Assembly (NCBI GenBank): GCA_947475525.1
Contig: CANJMI010000002.1
Location: forward strand, 186,001 to 250,000
DNA length: 64,000 nucleotides
Direction of reading: 5' to 3'
Source of the DNA: Polyangiaceae bacterium
Lineage (GTDB): Bacteria > Myxococcota_A > Polyangia > Polyangiales > Polyangiaceae
Shown: positions 8,724 to 17,507 of the stretch, in pieces
Layout: every line of letters starts with the position of its first letter
Numbering within the stretch: position 1 is the stretch's first letter
Notes under the pieces: model-generated
What the model was told of the DNA's origin: nothing
Database searches by the model: none
The model's input: the letters and a program-made list of their open reading frames with translations, nothing else
Position numbers and translations under genes: made by a program

Positions 8724-9923
8724 ATGAAGCCGTTCAACCACGGCGAACGTCGAAAAGGCACTGTGAGTGCCGAGCACGGCGCGATCGCTTTCGCGGAGAA
8801 GGTGCTCGCCATGCTCGGTGAGGGCCGTTTCACCACGACCTACAAATATGCGGTCATGCTCGGCTTGATCGATCTCTGCCTCGAAGGCGTGACGACGAAC
8901 GGGCGCGCCCCCGATTCGGTCACGACCGTCCAGCTCGCGGAGAAGGTACTGCGCCTCTATTGGCCGCACACGGTTGGTTTCGACGGCGACGAGCGCGTGC
9001 TGAGCCAGAGCAGCGTTGGCCGGGCGGAGGTCCTTACCCTGATCGTCGCGTTTCGCAGCAAGCAGGTGCGCGACCCATCGGCTTCATTGTCGCGGGCCCG
9101 CCAGGTTGCGCCCGCCGCTTACGCAAACTTGCTCCGCGAGGTTGAATGGAAGCTCGTCGAGATGCCGCTCCCGCGAGTTCAACAGTTCGGCGCACTCGAC
9201 GACCCCTTCATCTACCAGATCGGCTGGGACCCGAGCATCCGGCGAAAGGAGTTCCTCGACCTCCACGGATTCTAGAACGCGATTCGCTTCGTTGGCGACG
9301 CGAGCGATCATCTCGTTCGGTTAGCCGGGCTCTTGCGCCCGCTCTTGCAGCGACGTTGGGCGGCGGACGTGGCCAGAATGAATGGCGATCGGATCAAGGA
9401 TGCAGCGCTCGAGGACTTCCTGTTTGGAGTCGACCGCATCGCGCTGACGCCCGTGCTCGACGAGCTGCGCGAGTTGCAAAATGGTCGCTGTTTCTATTGT
9501 GCCGGCCCTCTCAAGGAACCGCAGGTCGATCACTTCATTCCGTGGGCGAGGGTGCCACTCAACGCCATCGAGAACCTCGTGGTCGCCGATAAAAGCTGCA
9601 ACAACGGCAAGAAGGACCACCTCGTGGCGGCGCCACACGTCCGTTCTTGGATGGCTCGGCTTGCGTCGCACGCCAGCGATCTCGAGGCGATTGCGCATAA
9701 AGCGAGCTGGGACCAGGGCTCGGCCCAGGTACTTGGGGTCGCCCGTGCAACCTACCTGCTGCTGCCGTCCTCGGCGCGTCTCTGGCTGAGCGCCAAGCCT
9801 TCGGCGCAAGAGTTTGTGGCCGCGGACCCTTGCGACCTAAAGCTGGCGCTCGCCGGCTGGGGCCCAGCCGAGCTTCACTCAAAGACAACCCATGCGCGGA
9901 CTTTACGAACAGCTCATCACTGA
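8724..9923 (+). pseudogene. HNH endonuclease gene with in-frame amber codon
   Basis: One reading frame of 400 codons is interrupted by TAG at 9273-9275 (codon 184). The part before it (183 residues from ATG 8724) is helical (TTTYKYAVMLGLIDLCLE). The frame then continues without a gap through RLAGLLRPLLQRRWAADVA into an HNH domain: CFYC, VDHFIPW, ENLVVA and CNNGKKDH supply the zinc ligands and the His/Asn catalytic residues of a DNA-cutting HNH nuclease. The two halves look like one protein of the usual family length. Either the gene carries a nonsense mutation, or the C-terminal half restarts (TTG at 9333) or is read through. The end overlaps the helicase gene by 32 bases, so the pair forms one operon. 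Confidence 0.7.
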
Positions 9924-12900
9924 GGCGCTTGCTGAAAAACTAGAACGACTCGACCGACGCTTCGAGTCGGTCGTCGGCGATTTGCAGGCCGCCGAGGCCG
10001 GTGACCGCATCGCGTTGCATCTCGGTCGGATCGTTCGCCAAGCCATCGGCGGCATCACCGAGAAGCGGCGCGTCGAAGATGGGATCGCTTTGGCCCGCGA
10101 AATTCTCGACTGCGTCGAGCGACGACTGCCCGATGCCGAGTGCTCCGGTGACCGACCAAGAGCGCCCGGTGGCGTGCTCCGCTCGATCGCTGGCCGCCTC
10201 CCCAGCGGCGACGCCGAGACGATCGCGATGCCGCTCATCCCGCTCCTCGACACAACGTTGCTCACCAACGCGCCTGGCGAGCCGCGGGTCGGCAGTCAGC
10301 TGTTGGCCGAGATCGACTCCGCCGATCGCATCGACGTCGTGATGGCGTTCATTCGTCGTAGTGGGCTCGCTCCTTTCATCGGCGCGCTCCGACGGCATTG
10401 TGACAAAGGTCGCAAGGTCCGTGTGCTCACGACGACGTACACGGGCTCGACGGAAGGCCGCGCGCTCGAATTGTTGCGCGAGCTCGGCGCGGAGGTCTGC
10501 GTTTCGTATGACATCACGACGACGCGCCTCCACGCGAAGGCCTGGCTCTTCCACCGAACGTCCGGATTCAAGACTGCCTACGTTGGTTCGTCGAATCTAA
10601 CTCACTCGGCTCAAGTGGACGGCCTCGAGTGGAACGTTCGCGTGTCCGGCGCGCGCAATCCTGACGTCATCGACAAGATCGAGGCCGTCTTCGAGGCTTA
10701 CTGGAATAGCGGAGACTTCGTCCCGTTTGAGGCGGAGCAGTTCGCCGCCAACACGAGGTTCTCGGAGGCAAAGGAATCGCAGCTGCTCTTGAGTCCGATC
10801 GAGCTCCGACTCGAGGCTTTTCAGGAACGCCTTCTCGAGCAGATCGCCATCTCGCGAGCGCAAGGTCACCATCGCAACTTGCTGGTCGCTGCCACCGGCA
10901 CCGGCAAGACGGTGATGGCCGCCGTTGACTACGTGCGTCTGCGTGCGGTGCTGCCGAGACACCGGCTCCTGTTCGTTGCGCATCGTGAGGAAATTTTGGA
11001 GAAGAGTCGCGCCACCTTTCGGCACGCGCTTCGCGATCCGGCGTTCGGTGAGCTTTGGGTGCGGGGCGAGCGCCCCACAAAATACGAGCACGTCTTCGCG
11101 TCGATCCAGAGCCTTCACGCCACCGGTTTCGTCAACCTCGACCCGGACCATTTTGACGTCGTGATCGTCGACGAATTTCACCACGCCGCGCACCACCCCG
11201 AGACGAAGTCGTATTGGGGCCTCCTGCAGCACCTGCAGCCGCGCGAGCTTCTCGGTCTCACCGCGACACCCGAGCGTAGTGACGGTCTTCCGGTGCTGGG
11301 TTGGTTCGAGGACCGAATCGCGGCCGAGTTGCGTCTTTGGGATGCCATCGACCAGCGCCACCTATCGCCTTTTTGTTACTTCGGCATTCACGATGGCCTC
11401 GACCTGCGGGAGATCCCGTGGCGCCGGGGTCGCGGCTACGACATGGAGGGTCTGTCGAACCTCTACACCGCGAACGACGCTTGGGCGCGTCAGGTGGTCA
11501 CGCAGGTACGGCGTCGCGTGGACGATATCGGTGCCATGCGGGCGCTCGGTTTCTGCGTCAGCGTCGAGCACGCTCGCTACATGGCCAGAATCTTCAGCGA
11601 AGCTGGGATCGCGGCGACGGCGGTCTGGGGTGACAGTGCCGCCGAGGAGCGTCGAGCCGCACTCGCCGATTTGCGCGATGGGCGCCTGCGCGTCGTCTTC
11701 TCGGTCGATCTATTCAACGAAGGTATCGACGTGCCGCTCGTGGACACGCTCCTGCTGCTAAGGCCCACCGACAGCCCGACGCTTTTCCTGCAGCAGCTCG
11801 GTCGAGGGCTGCGGAAAGCCGAAATCTACGGCAAGCGAATATGCACCGTGCTCGACTTCGTCGGTCATCATCGCAAGGAGTTTCGCTTTGACCGGCGGTT
11901 TCGCGCGCTTCTCGGCGGCACTCGCCGAGATGTTGAGACTCAGATCAAGGGGGGCTTTCCGTTTCTGCCGGCGGGTTGCCACATGGAGCTCGACGCCGTC
12001 GCAGCCGGGATCGTGCTCGACAACCTCAAGAGCGCGACGCCTTCGAATTGGACCGCAAAGGTCGACGAGTTGCGGGCCCTCTTGCGACAGGGCCGCGACG
12101 CCACCATGTTCGCTTATCTCGCGGAAACCGGCCTCGATCTCGAGGACATCTATTCGGGCGCGAAGAGCTGGAGCGAGCTCCGCGAGGCGGCTTTCGCGTC
12201 TACGCTGGCATCCGGCCCGAAGGAAACCGAGCTCCGCCGTGCATGCGGGCGCGTTTTGCACGTTGATGATGCCGAGCGGCTCGCGTTCTATCGCCAGTTC
12301 CTGTCGGCCGAGGGACCTCCGGACTTGCCGAGCCTCGACGAGCGCGGTCGCCGCTACGTGAGAATGCTGGTGGCGTCCGTGGCTGACCGCGCGCTGGACA
12401 AGTCCGTGTCTCTCGCGGCTGCTTGCGAGCTCCTGTGGCAGCACCCGCAGGTGCGTTCGGAGCTCGTAGAGCTATTCGGCGAGCTCGGTAAGGGCATCCA
12501 GCACATGCATCGACCCCTGGATGCTCGTCCGGAAGTGCCGTTGCAGATCCACGCTCGCTACACCCGCCTTGAGATCCTCGCAGCGTTCGGCATCGGGCAA
12601 GCTGCGAAGGTCGCTCCCTGGCAAACTGGCGTCTATTGGGCGCCTGATGCTCGTGCTGATCTGTTGGCGTTCACGCTCGACAAGACGCGCGGCGGCTTTT
12701 CACCGACGACGCGTTACCGCGATTATGCGATGAGCCGCGAGCTCATCCACTGGGAAAGCCAAGCCGTGACGCGGGCAGATAGCGACACGGGCCGGCGGTA
12801 TCAGACGCACGCCAGCATGGGGACATCGATCCTGCTGTTCGCGCGTCTCAACAACGACGAGCGCGCGTTTTGGTTTCTCGGCCCCGCGCGGTACATCTCC

Positions 12901-12993
12901 CACGAATCCGAGCGACCTATGGGCATCACCTGGCGGCTCGAACACCCGCTCCCTGGAGATATCTACGCTTCGTTCGCGGCTGCAGTCGCATGA
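9892..12993 (+). CDS. PLD-nuclease / DEAH helicase / DUF3427 protein
   Basis: A 1033-residue multidomain protein. Residues of about 120-265 are a phospholipase-D-like nuclease domain with one HxK motif (RLHAKAWLF, then GSSNLTHSA). Superfamily 2 helicase domains follow: Walker A ATGTGKT near residue 327, DEFHH near 426, TATPER near 457 and motif VI LQQLGRGLRK near 634. The last 330 residues match the DUF3427 C-terminal domain commonly attached to such helicases. ATP-driven DNA translocation coupled to phosphodiester cleavage is the likely activity. With the overlapping HNH gene this resembles a restriction-type anti-phage module, but I cannot tie it to a named system. The island context (scars, IS relic) supports transfer. 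Confidence 0.8.
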   Translation: MRGLYEQLITEALAEKLERLDRRFESVVGDLQAAEAGDRIALHLGRIVRQAIGGITEKRRVEDGIALAREILDCVERRLPDAECSGDRPRAPGGVLRSIAGRLPSGDAETIAMPLIPLLDTTLLTNAPGEPRVGSQLLAEIDSADRIDVVMAFIRRSGLAPFIGALRRHCDKGRKVRVLTTTYTGSTEGRALELLRELGAEVCVSYDITTTRLHAKAWLFHRTSGFKTAYVGSSNLTHSAQVDGLEWNVRVSGARNPDVIDKIEAVFEAYWNSGDFVPFEAEQFAANTRFSEAKESQLLLSPIELRLEAFQERLLEQIAISRAQGHHRNLLVAATGTGKTVMAAVDYVRLRAVLPRHRLLFVAHREEILEKSRATFRHALRDPAFGELWVRGERPTKYEHVFASIQSLHATGFVNLDPDHFDVVIVDEFHHAAHHPETKSYWGLLQHLQPRELLGLTATPERSDGLPVLGWFEDRIAAELRLWDAIDQRHLSPFCYFGIHDGLDLREIPWRRGRGYDMEGLSNLYTANDAWARQVVTQVRRRVDDIGAMRALGFCVSVEHARYMARIFSEAGIAATAVWGDSAAEERRAALADLRDGRLRVVFSVDLFNEGIDVPLVDTLLLLRPTDSPTLFLQQLGRGLRKAEIYGKRICTVLDFVGHHRKEFRFDRRFRALLGGTRRDVETQIKGGFPFLPAGCHMELDAVAAGIVLDNLKSATPSNWTAKVDELRALLRQGRDATMFAYLAETGLDLEDIYSGAKSWSELREAAFASTLASGPKETELRRACGRVLHVDDAERLAFYRQFLSAEGPPDLPSLDERGRRYVRMLVASVADRALDKSVSLAAACELLWQHPQVRSELVELFGELGKGIQHMHRPLDARPEVPLQIHARYTRLEILAAFGIGQAAKVAPWQTGVYWAPDARADLLAFTLDKTRGGFSPTTRYRDYAMSRELIHWESQAVTRADSDTGRRYQTHASMGTSILLFARLNNDERAFWFLGPARYISHESERPMGITWRLEHPLPGDIYASFAAAVA

Positions 12994-13086
12994 CCAGCGA
13001 TAGGACCTCGCCTGTGCCACGCGGCGACTGCGATTGCGCTTGAGACGAACTGAACGGCCACCGCCTACTGTATTTGCGCCATTGCA

Positions 13087-13109
13087 CCACGCACTTCACA
13101 GGTGCGTGG
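13087..13109 (+). terminator. Hairpin after the helicase gene
   Basis: CCACGCAC and GTGCGTGG form an 8-bp stem around a 7-base loop, about 95 bases after the helicase stop and just before the next gene. No T-run follows, so it may be a weak terminator or a processing site only. Confidence 0.3.
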
Positions 13110-13142
13110 CCGCTAACTTCGCGTCGCTGCTACGATGGCGTC

Positions 13143-13589
13143 GTGGCAGGCTTTCAGCTGATATGTGCGGCGGTGATGGCAATGACGGCCTGCGCATCCA
13201 ACAGCGCATCGACATCAATCAAACCGTCGCCCACCCCGGCTCCACCCGCGGTTGCGCCGCGCGCGAATGTCGAGGAGAAGAAGGAACCGATGCCCTCAAC
13301 CATCCCGGCCGCGCCTCCGATGCCGCTAGGCGGCGCGAACGTCGAGAAAGAAAGGGAGACGGTGCCCTGGCCCGAAAGCGCGGTCGGCCTTAACCCGCGC
13401 GAATTGCGCGCGGCGCTCACGGAACTCGTCGGCGTGGGCGAGCCGAAGATCGCAGGCGAGACCTGGACCGTCGAGGCGGAACCGGGCGGGTGCAGCGATT
13501 GGGCGCGCGTATACACGATTAGGTTCGTCCGGGGTCGAGTCGCTTCGGTCGACGTCGACCGGAGATATACGGGCAAACACTGCATGTGA
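13143..13589 (+). CDS. Small predicted lipoprotein, function unknown
   Basis: About 148 residues from the GTG at 13143, chosen because it opens directly into a signal sequence (VAGFQLICAAVMAMTAC) with lipobox MTAC; an ATG at 13074 would add a charged, signal-like-free extension. A proline/alanine-rich linker leads to a compact domain of about 75 residues with two cysteines (GGCSDWARVY and KHCM at the end). I recognise no family. It sits between the helicase gene and an IS relic. It could be cargo of the island or a native gene at its edge. Confidence 0.55.
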   Translation: MAGFQLICAAVMAMTACASNSASTSIKPSPTPAPPAVAPRANVEEKKEPMPSTIPAAPPMPLGGANVEKERETVPWPESAVGLNPRELRAALTELVGVGEPKIAGETWTVEAEPGGCSDWARVYTIRFVRGRVASVDVDRRYTGKHCM

Positions 13590-13645
13590 CGACCTTCGGA
13601 TGATCGAGCGAGCTTCGCCCTTGTTTAGCGAACACCTCGGATGGC

Positions 13646-13935
13646 ATGGAGATGCGAGAGGAGTGTTCCATGAAGAGGCAGACGAGGGGTCGTCGAGCGC
13701 GACGGTTACTTCCCACCGGTGTATATGGCGGATGCGGTGCGGTTGGTGAAGAGCGGCAAGTCGCCAGGGCAGGTGGCACGTTGGCACAGAGGGCATGGGT
13801 GCAAGTGCCGACAGGTTCGCTGTGGGCGGCGGGCCAGCTTGGGTAGAGGCGGGCTTCACCTCGCCGGAAGAGCGGCTGCGGGTGACGCGGGATTAGCGTC
13901 AACTTCGCGCGGGTCAGGTGGGCACCTGCTGGACA
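13646..13935 (+). pseudogene. Decayed IS3-type transposase OrfA relic
   Basis: Pieces of an OrfA-like transposase appear in shifting frames. MKRQTRGRRAR starts at 13671. VYMADAVRLVKSGKSPGQVA lies near 13719 in another frame and is the helix-turn-helix region of IS3/IS911 OrfA. TSPEERLR and, after a stop, RQLRAG near 13858-13915 match the conserved TxxERxELxRLRRENRQLR leucine-zipper part. At least two frameshifts and one stop separate them, and no OrfB with a DDE core is present. The relic marks the right edge of the accessory island. The 390-base gap 13590-13981 holds only this relic and the upstream region of the cyclase gene. Confidence 0.5.
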
Positions 13936-13981
13936 GTGGCTTAACACTACACGTTACTGTAAACGGTTAAAGGAAGAGAAC

Positions 13982-15259
13982 ATGGTCCTGCCATACCCGG
14001 TACCCGCAAACGAGGAGGAGCGTAACCTAGCGGTGAGCGCCTACCGCATCATGGACACGCCGCCGGAAATCGCCTTCAAGGAGATCGGTGAACTCGCGGC
14101 CCAGATTTGCGGCTGCGAAGTCTCTTATGTATCGTTCATCCAGGGTGACCGTTTCTGGTTCAAGGCCAAGTACGGGCTGGCCGCAGACTTCACCGGATGC
14201 CCCCGCGAGCTCGCCTTTTGCTCGGTGACGGTGTGCGGCTCAGAACTGGTGATCTCCCCCAACTTGCTGGAAGACCCGCGCTACCAGAACTTCCCCTTCG
14301 TGGTGGGCGCGCCGCACATGCGCTTTTACTGCGCGATGCCACTGATTACCCCCGAGGGCTATGCGCTGGGAACCATCTGCGTGATGGACTTTGTGCCCAG
14401 GGACCTGAACATCGAGCAAAAAGAGTCGCTGCGGCGCCTGGCGCAGCAACTCGTCGGCCTGCTCGAGCACCGCCGGCGCATCATCGAGCTCGACGAGGCA
14501 ATGAAGTCACTTGATGAGGCCCACCGGGCGCTGGCCAAAGAGAAGACGCAGGTCGACGATTTGCTCAACCGCGTGCTGCCCGAGCGCATTGCCCTCGAGC
14601 TGCGGGAGAACGGCCATGTCGAGCCGAGGTTCTATCCCTCGGCCACCATCCTCTTTGCCGACGTCGTGGGCTTCACCTCGCTTACCGAGCGGACCGAGCC
14701 GCGCATGCTGATTGGCATGTTGGAGCGCTACTTCGGTGGCTTCGATGAGGCCATGCAAAGGCACCAGGTCGAAAAACTTAAGACCATTGGCGACGCCTAT
14801 GTGGCCGTGGCGGGTGTGCCCAGTTCGGACACCCAGCACACGGTGCACGCCTGCCTGGCGGCGCTGGAGATGCTGCGGGTGAGTGCTCTGATCCGTGCCG
14901 AGCGGGAACGCCTGCGCCTGCCTTTTTTTGATCTGCGCGTGGGCCTGCATACCGGTGGCGTGATTGCGGGCGTGGTAGGCCACAGCCGCTTTACCTTTGA
15001 TATCTGGGGCGACGCGGTTAACACGGCCGCACGCGTGGAATCTGCCGGAGAACCCGGGCGCGTCAATGTGTCCGAGGATGTGTATGGCCGCACGCGCGAG
15101 TACTTTGACTACACCGACCGCGGCGTCATCGAGGTGAAGAACAAAGCGCCGCTGAGGATGTACTTCCTCAACCGCCTCAAGCCCGAATTCTCCAAGGACC
15201 CGGCGGGCCTGATCATGAACGACCGCCTGCACCAATTGCTGCATCCCGTCACGATGTGA
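13982..15259 (+). CDS. GAF-domain class III adenylate cyclase
   Basis: A 425-residue protein with a good ribosome site (AGGAAG at 13971-13976, five bases before ATG). Residues of about 20-165 are a GAF sensor domain (LCGSELVI-type core, PLITPEGYALGTICVMD). A coiled-coil signalling helix follows (about 170-210), then a class III nucleotide cyclase domain (about 218-400). Metal-binding aspartates are in ILFADVVGFT. KTIGDAY (about 266) and FDIWGDAVNTAAR (about 340) carry the lysine and aspartate that select adenine, so cAMP is the expected product. No membrane segment is seen; it is cytoplasmic. Leucine codon choice (more CTG) differs from the CTC-rich neighbours, hinting at transfer. Confidence 0.85.
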   Translation: MVLPYPVPANEEERNLAVSAYRIMDTPPEIAFKEIGELAAQICGCEVSYVSFIQGDRFWFKAKYGLAADFTGCPRELAFCSVTVCGSELVISPNLLEDPRYQNFPFVVGAPHMRFYCAMPLITPEGYALGTICVMDFVPRDLNIEQKESLRRLAQQLVGLLEHRRRIIELDEAMKSLDEAHRALAKEKTQVDDLLNRVLPERIALELRENGHVEPRFYPSATILFADVVGFTSLTERTEPRMLIGMLERYFGGFDEAMQRHQVEKLKTIGDAYVAVAGVPSSDTQHTVHACLAALEMLRVSALIRAERERLRLPFFDLRVGLHTGGVIAGVVGHSRFTFDIWGDAVNTAARVESAGEPGRVNVSEDVYGRTREYFDYTDRGVIEVKNKAPLRMYFLNRLKPEFSKDPAGLIMNDRLHQLLHPVTM

Positions 15260-15268
15260 CGGGCTTTT
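15245..15268 (+). terminator. Intrinsic terminator of the cyclase gene, overlapping its stop
   Basis: CCCGTCAC and GTGACGGG form a perfect 8-bp stem with a three-base loop (GAT), followed by CTTTT. The TGA stop codon (15257-15259) lies inside the right arm. This is the clearest rho-independent terminator in the window. Confidence 0.75.
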
Positions 15269-15503
15269 GCATTATGTGCATTATGTGCACCATGCGCACC
15301 AACGCCGCTTTTCGCTCCTCCCTGCACCAGCAGCGGGCGTAACTTTTATAGTGTGTAAGCGGCTCTGGAGACGGTGGCATCGACGGCATCATTTCCCTCG
15401 ACCGGCTCGAGTCGGTACGCGGGTGAGCGCGATATCGCGCGGTCTTTTTCGGATTGTGGGTCGCATGCTGCGCCTCAACTGAAGCGACGCTTGGGGGGGC
15501 ACC
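15260..15503. other. Intergenic region before the collapsed T6SS copy
   Basis: About 240 bases after the cyclase gene. Beyond the terminator it holds a short imperfect tandem (GCATTATGTGCATTATGTGC near 15268) and a TATAGT hexamer at 15347-15352 that could be a -10 element, though no convincing -35 box is visible. A purine-rich stretch precedes the ATG at 15504. Confidence 0.3.
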
Positions 15504-16440
15504 ATGAATCTCACTCGCATTCTCGACAACCTTACGGCGCTCACGGTCGGCGTCTTCCCGATGCGCGATCGCCACGGTTATGAGGTTGCGGTCGCCATCG
15601 CGAAGCTCTCCTGGCAGGTCTCCCCGCTTGGCGACGCGGCGCTCACCATCCCGCAGCCGCCGCTGCGTCTCGCCAGTGTGCCGACCCGCGTGATCCCGTG
15701 GAGCAGCGTCCAGCTACCGAGCGATCTCGTCGTCGAGAAGCCCGGGACGGATGTGCTCGTCGTCGGGAGTGCGCATCCGCCGGCGGGCACCGATGCGGAC
15801 CACCACGACGTCAGCGTGTGGGTCGAGTCCACGCGCGGCGCGCTTCGCAAGGCCCTTCGTGTTTACGGGCCACGGCACTACACGTAGGGCGTTCTCGGCA
15901 TCCGTCCTGGTGCCGCCCAAAGGGTCGGCATTACGCCCATCGAGTACGAGCTCGCCGAAGGCGGCGTCGATGAAAGCGAGCCCGGTCGTCCGCTCGTCGA
16001 TACGAAGAATCCGTCGGGACGCGGCGTCGCACGCGAGCCACTGTCGCTCCTCGGCCAATCCGCGCACCAGCTCGAGAACCTCACGGGGGCTTCGCCTGCG
16101 GGCTTCGGTCCGATCGCCTCGTCGTGGAGTCCACGCCTCGAGCGTGCGGGCCGTTACGATGAGGCGTGGCGCCGCGACCGCATGCCGCTCTCCCCCGTGG
16201 ACTTCGACCCCCGCCACGAGTCGGTCGCCCATCCTGAGTTGTGGAGCGAAACGCCCCTCGATGGTACCGAGCCGTGCGAACTTCTTGGCATGACGCCGAG
16301 CGGCGCGTGGCGTTTCAAGCTCCCACTTTACGCCCCCTTGTTCGAGGCGTGCGTCCATGGCGAGACGCGCCTACTCGAGACGCACCTCGATACGATGCTC
16401 TTCTTGCCGGAGGCGTCGCGGGTCGAGCTCGTCTGGCGCG
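15504..16440 (+). pseudogene. DUF2169 gene, amber-interrupted and 3'-truncated
   Basis: This frame aligns from end to end with the intact DUF2169 gene at 18455. The alignment includes EKPGTDVLVVGSAHPP, YELAEGG, SPAGFGPIAS, HPELWSE, GAWRFKLPLYAP and THLDTM-type segments. It is broken twice. A TAG at 15885-15887 stands where the intact copy has a lysine (MKKLLGV), a single-base change from AAG. At about 16434-16440 the similarity ends within VELVWR, and the sequence continues as the tail of a different gene in another frame. DUF2169 proteins work with VgrG/PAAR spike loading in type VI secretion. This copy can make at most a 127-residue N-terminal piece. Confidence 0.8.
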
Positions 16441-17497
16441 AGCCTTCGTTCTCGGTTGCATCGCCGGCGACGATGCCGTGCGCGCGGCGGTCCTTGGCTT
16501 GAACCAATCGCTCCGGTACGCCCACGAGGCGCAGAGCCGCGCCTTCATCCTGGGCTCGAGTCCTGCGATCGATCCCGCGATGCGGCGGCTTGCGGGAAGC
16601 GACGACGCCGCGCTCTCGGTTGTCGCGCTCGAGGTGCTCACCGCGCGCGCTTCCGGTGAGTTTGCAGGCCTCGTTGCGGTGCTCGAGCATCCGTCCGAGC
16701 TCGTGCGCGTCGCGGCAGCGGATTGCCTTGCGACCGTTCCCGAGCGGGACGCCGCCTGTTCGCTACTCGAGAGGGCTCTGGCGACGGAGTCGAGTGAGGA
16801 GGTGCTGGTCGCCTTTGCCGAGGCGCTCGCGTTGCTCGGCTCGCAGCGTGGCCTGCCGACGCTGAGAGACCTTCTCGGCGAAGAGCTTGTGGAAAGCTCC
16901 ACCCTCGCGCCGCCGATTCACCGTAGAGCCCTCGAGCTCTTGGCCATCGCGGGGACCGCCGACGACCCAGGCCTCCTCGTTCGTCTCCATGCCCACGGCA
17001 TCGACACCTCGACCGCCCTCGGTTGGCACGGTCATCTCGGGAACGTCGGCCCGCTGCTCGAGACCCTGTCGGTGGGCGGCGGTGTCGCGGGGCCGCGCAT
17101 GCGTCGCGCCGCTGCACGCGCACTCGTTCGCATCGTCGGTGGTCCCGTGCGGTCGCAGGAAGACGGCTCGCCGCCCGACCGCTATGAACCCGTCACCGAT
17201 TTTACTGACTGGGCCGACTGGTGGCAGGAAAACGCACCCCGGTTCGAGCCTTCACGGCGCTACCGTTTCGGGGTGCCCTTTACACCGGAGGCGCCTTTTC
17301 AAGAACTCACTTCCGAAGGCGTGCCGCTCGTCGCTCGTCGCCTCGCCGCGCTGGAGCTCGGACTTTGGTCGGGCGGTCGCCGTGTCGACGTTCGGGACTG
17401 GTTCGCCCGTCAGCTTGTCCACGCGTCCGAGGCCCGGCACCGCCTCCACGAGAGTATGGCCGTGCCGGGGACCTTCTGGGGCGATAACCGAGCGTGA
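16434..17497 (+). pseudogene. HEAT-repeat T6SS-cluster protein, 3' fragment fused to DUF2169 remnant
   Basis: From about 16437 the plus strand encodes ARAFVLGCIAGDDAVRAAVL, which aligns with residues of about 335 onward of the intact HEAT gene at 31747 (ARTFVLGSLAGEDTPRAAIL). The similarity continues to the end (WADWWQENAPRF, RRYRFG, FQELTSEGVP against the intact copy's equivalents). The N-terminal 330 codons are missing, and the join to the DUF2169 remnant is out of frame. The 3' half itself is open without stops for about 350 codons, so an internal start could still express a HEAT solenoid; I consider it a remnant. Confidence 0.8.
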
Positions 17498-17507
17498 GCG
17501 CGAACCG

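Noticed and set aside
9892-12993. PLD-helicase gene as part of DISARM
   Set aside because: DISARM uses separate drmA (DUF1998 helicase), drmB and drmC genes; here PLD, helicase and DUF3427 are in one protein, and DUF1998 is absent.
13781-13796. TGGCACGTTGGCACA as a sigma-54 promoter
   Set aside because: The -12 element does not match TTGC at the required spacing, and the sequence is explained as part of the transposase relic.
9273-15887. Two in-frame TAG codons suggested amber recoding in this genome
   Set aside because: TAG is used as an ordinary stop by several intact genes here (for example at 35437, 51865 and 57268), and the second amber lies in a clear pseudogene. Independent nonsense mutations are simpler.
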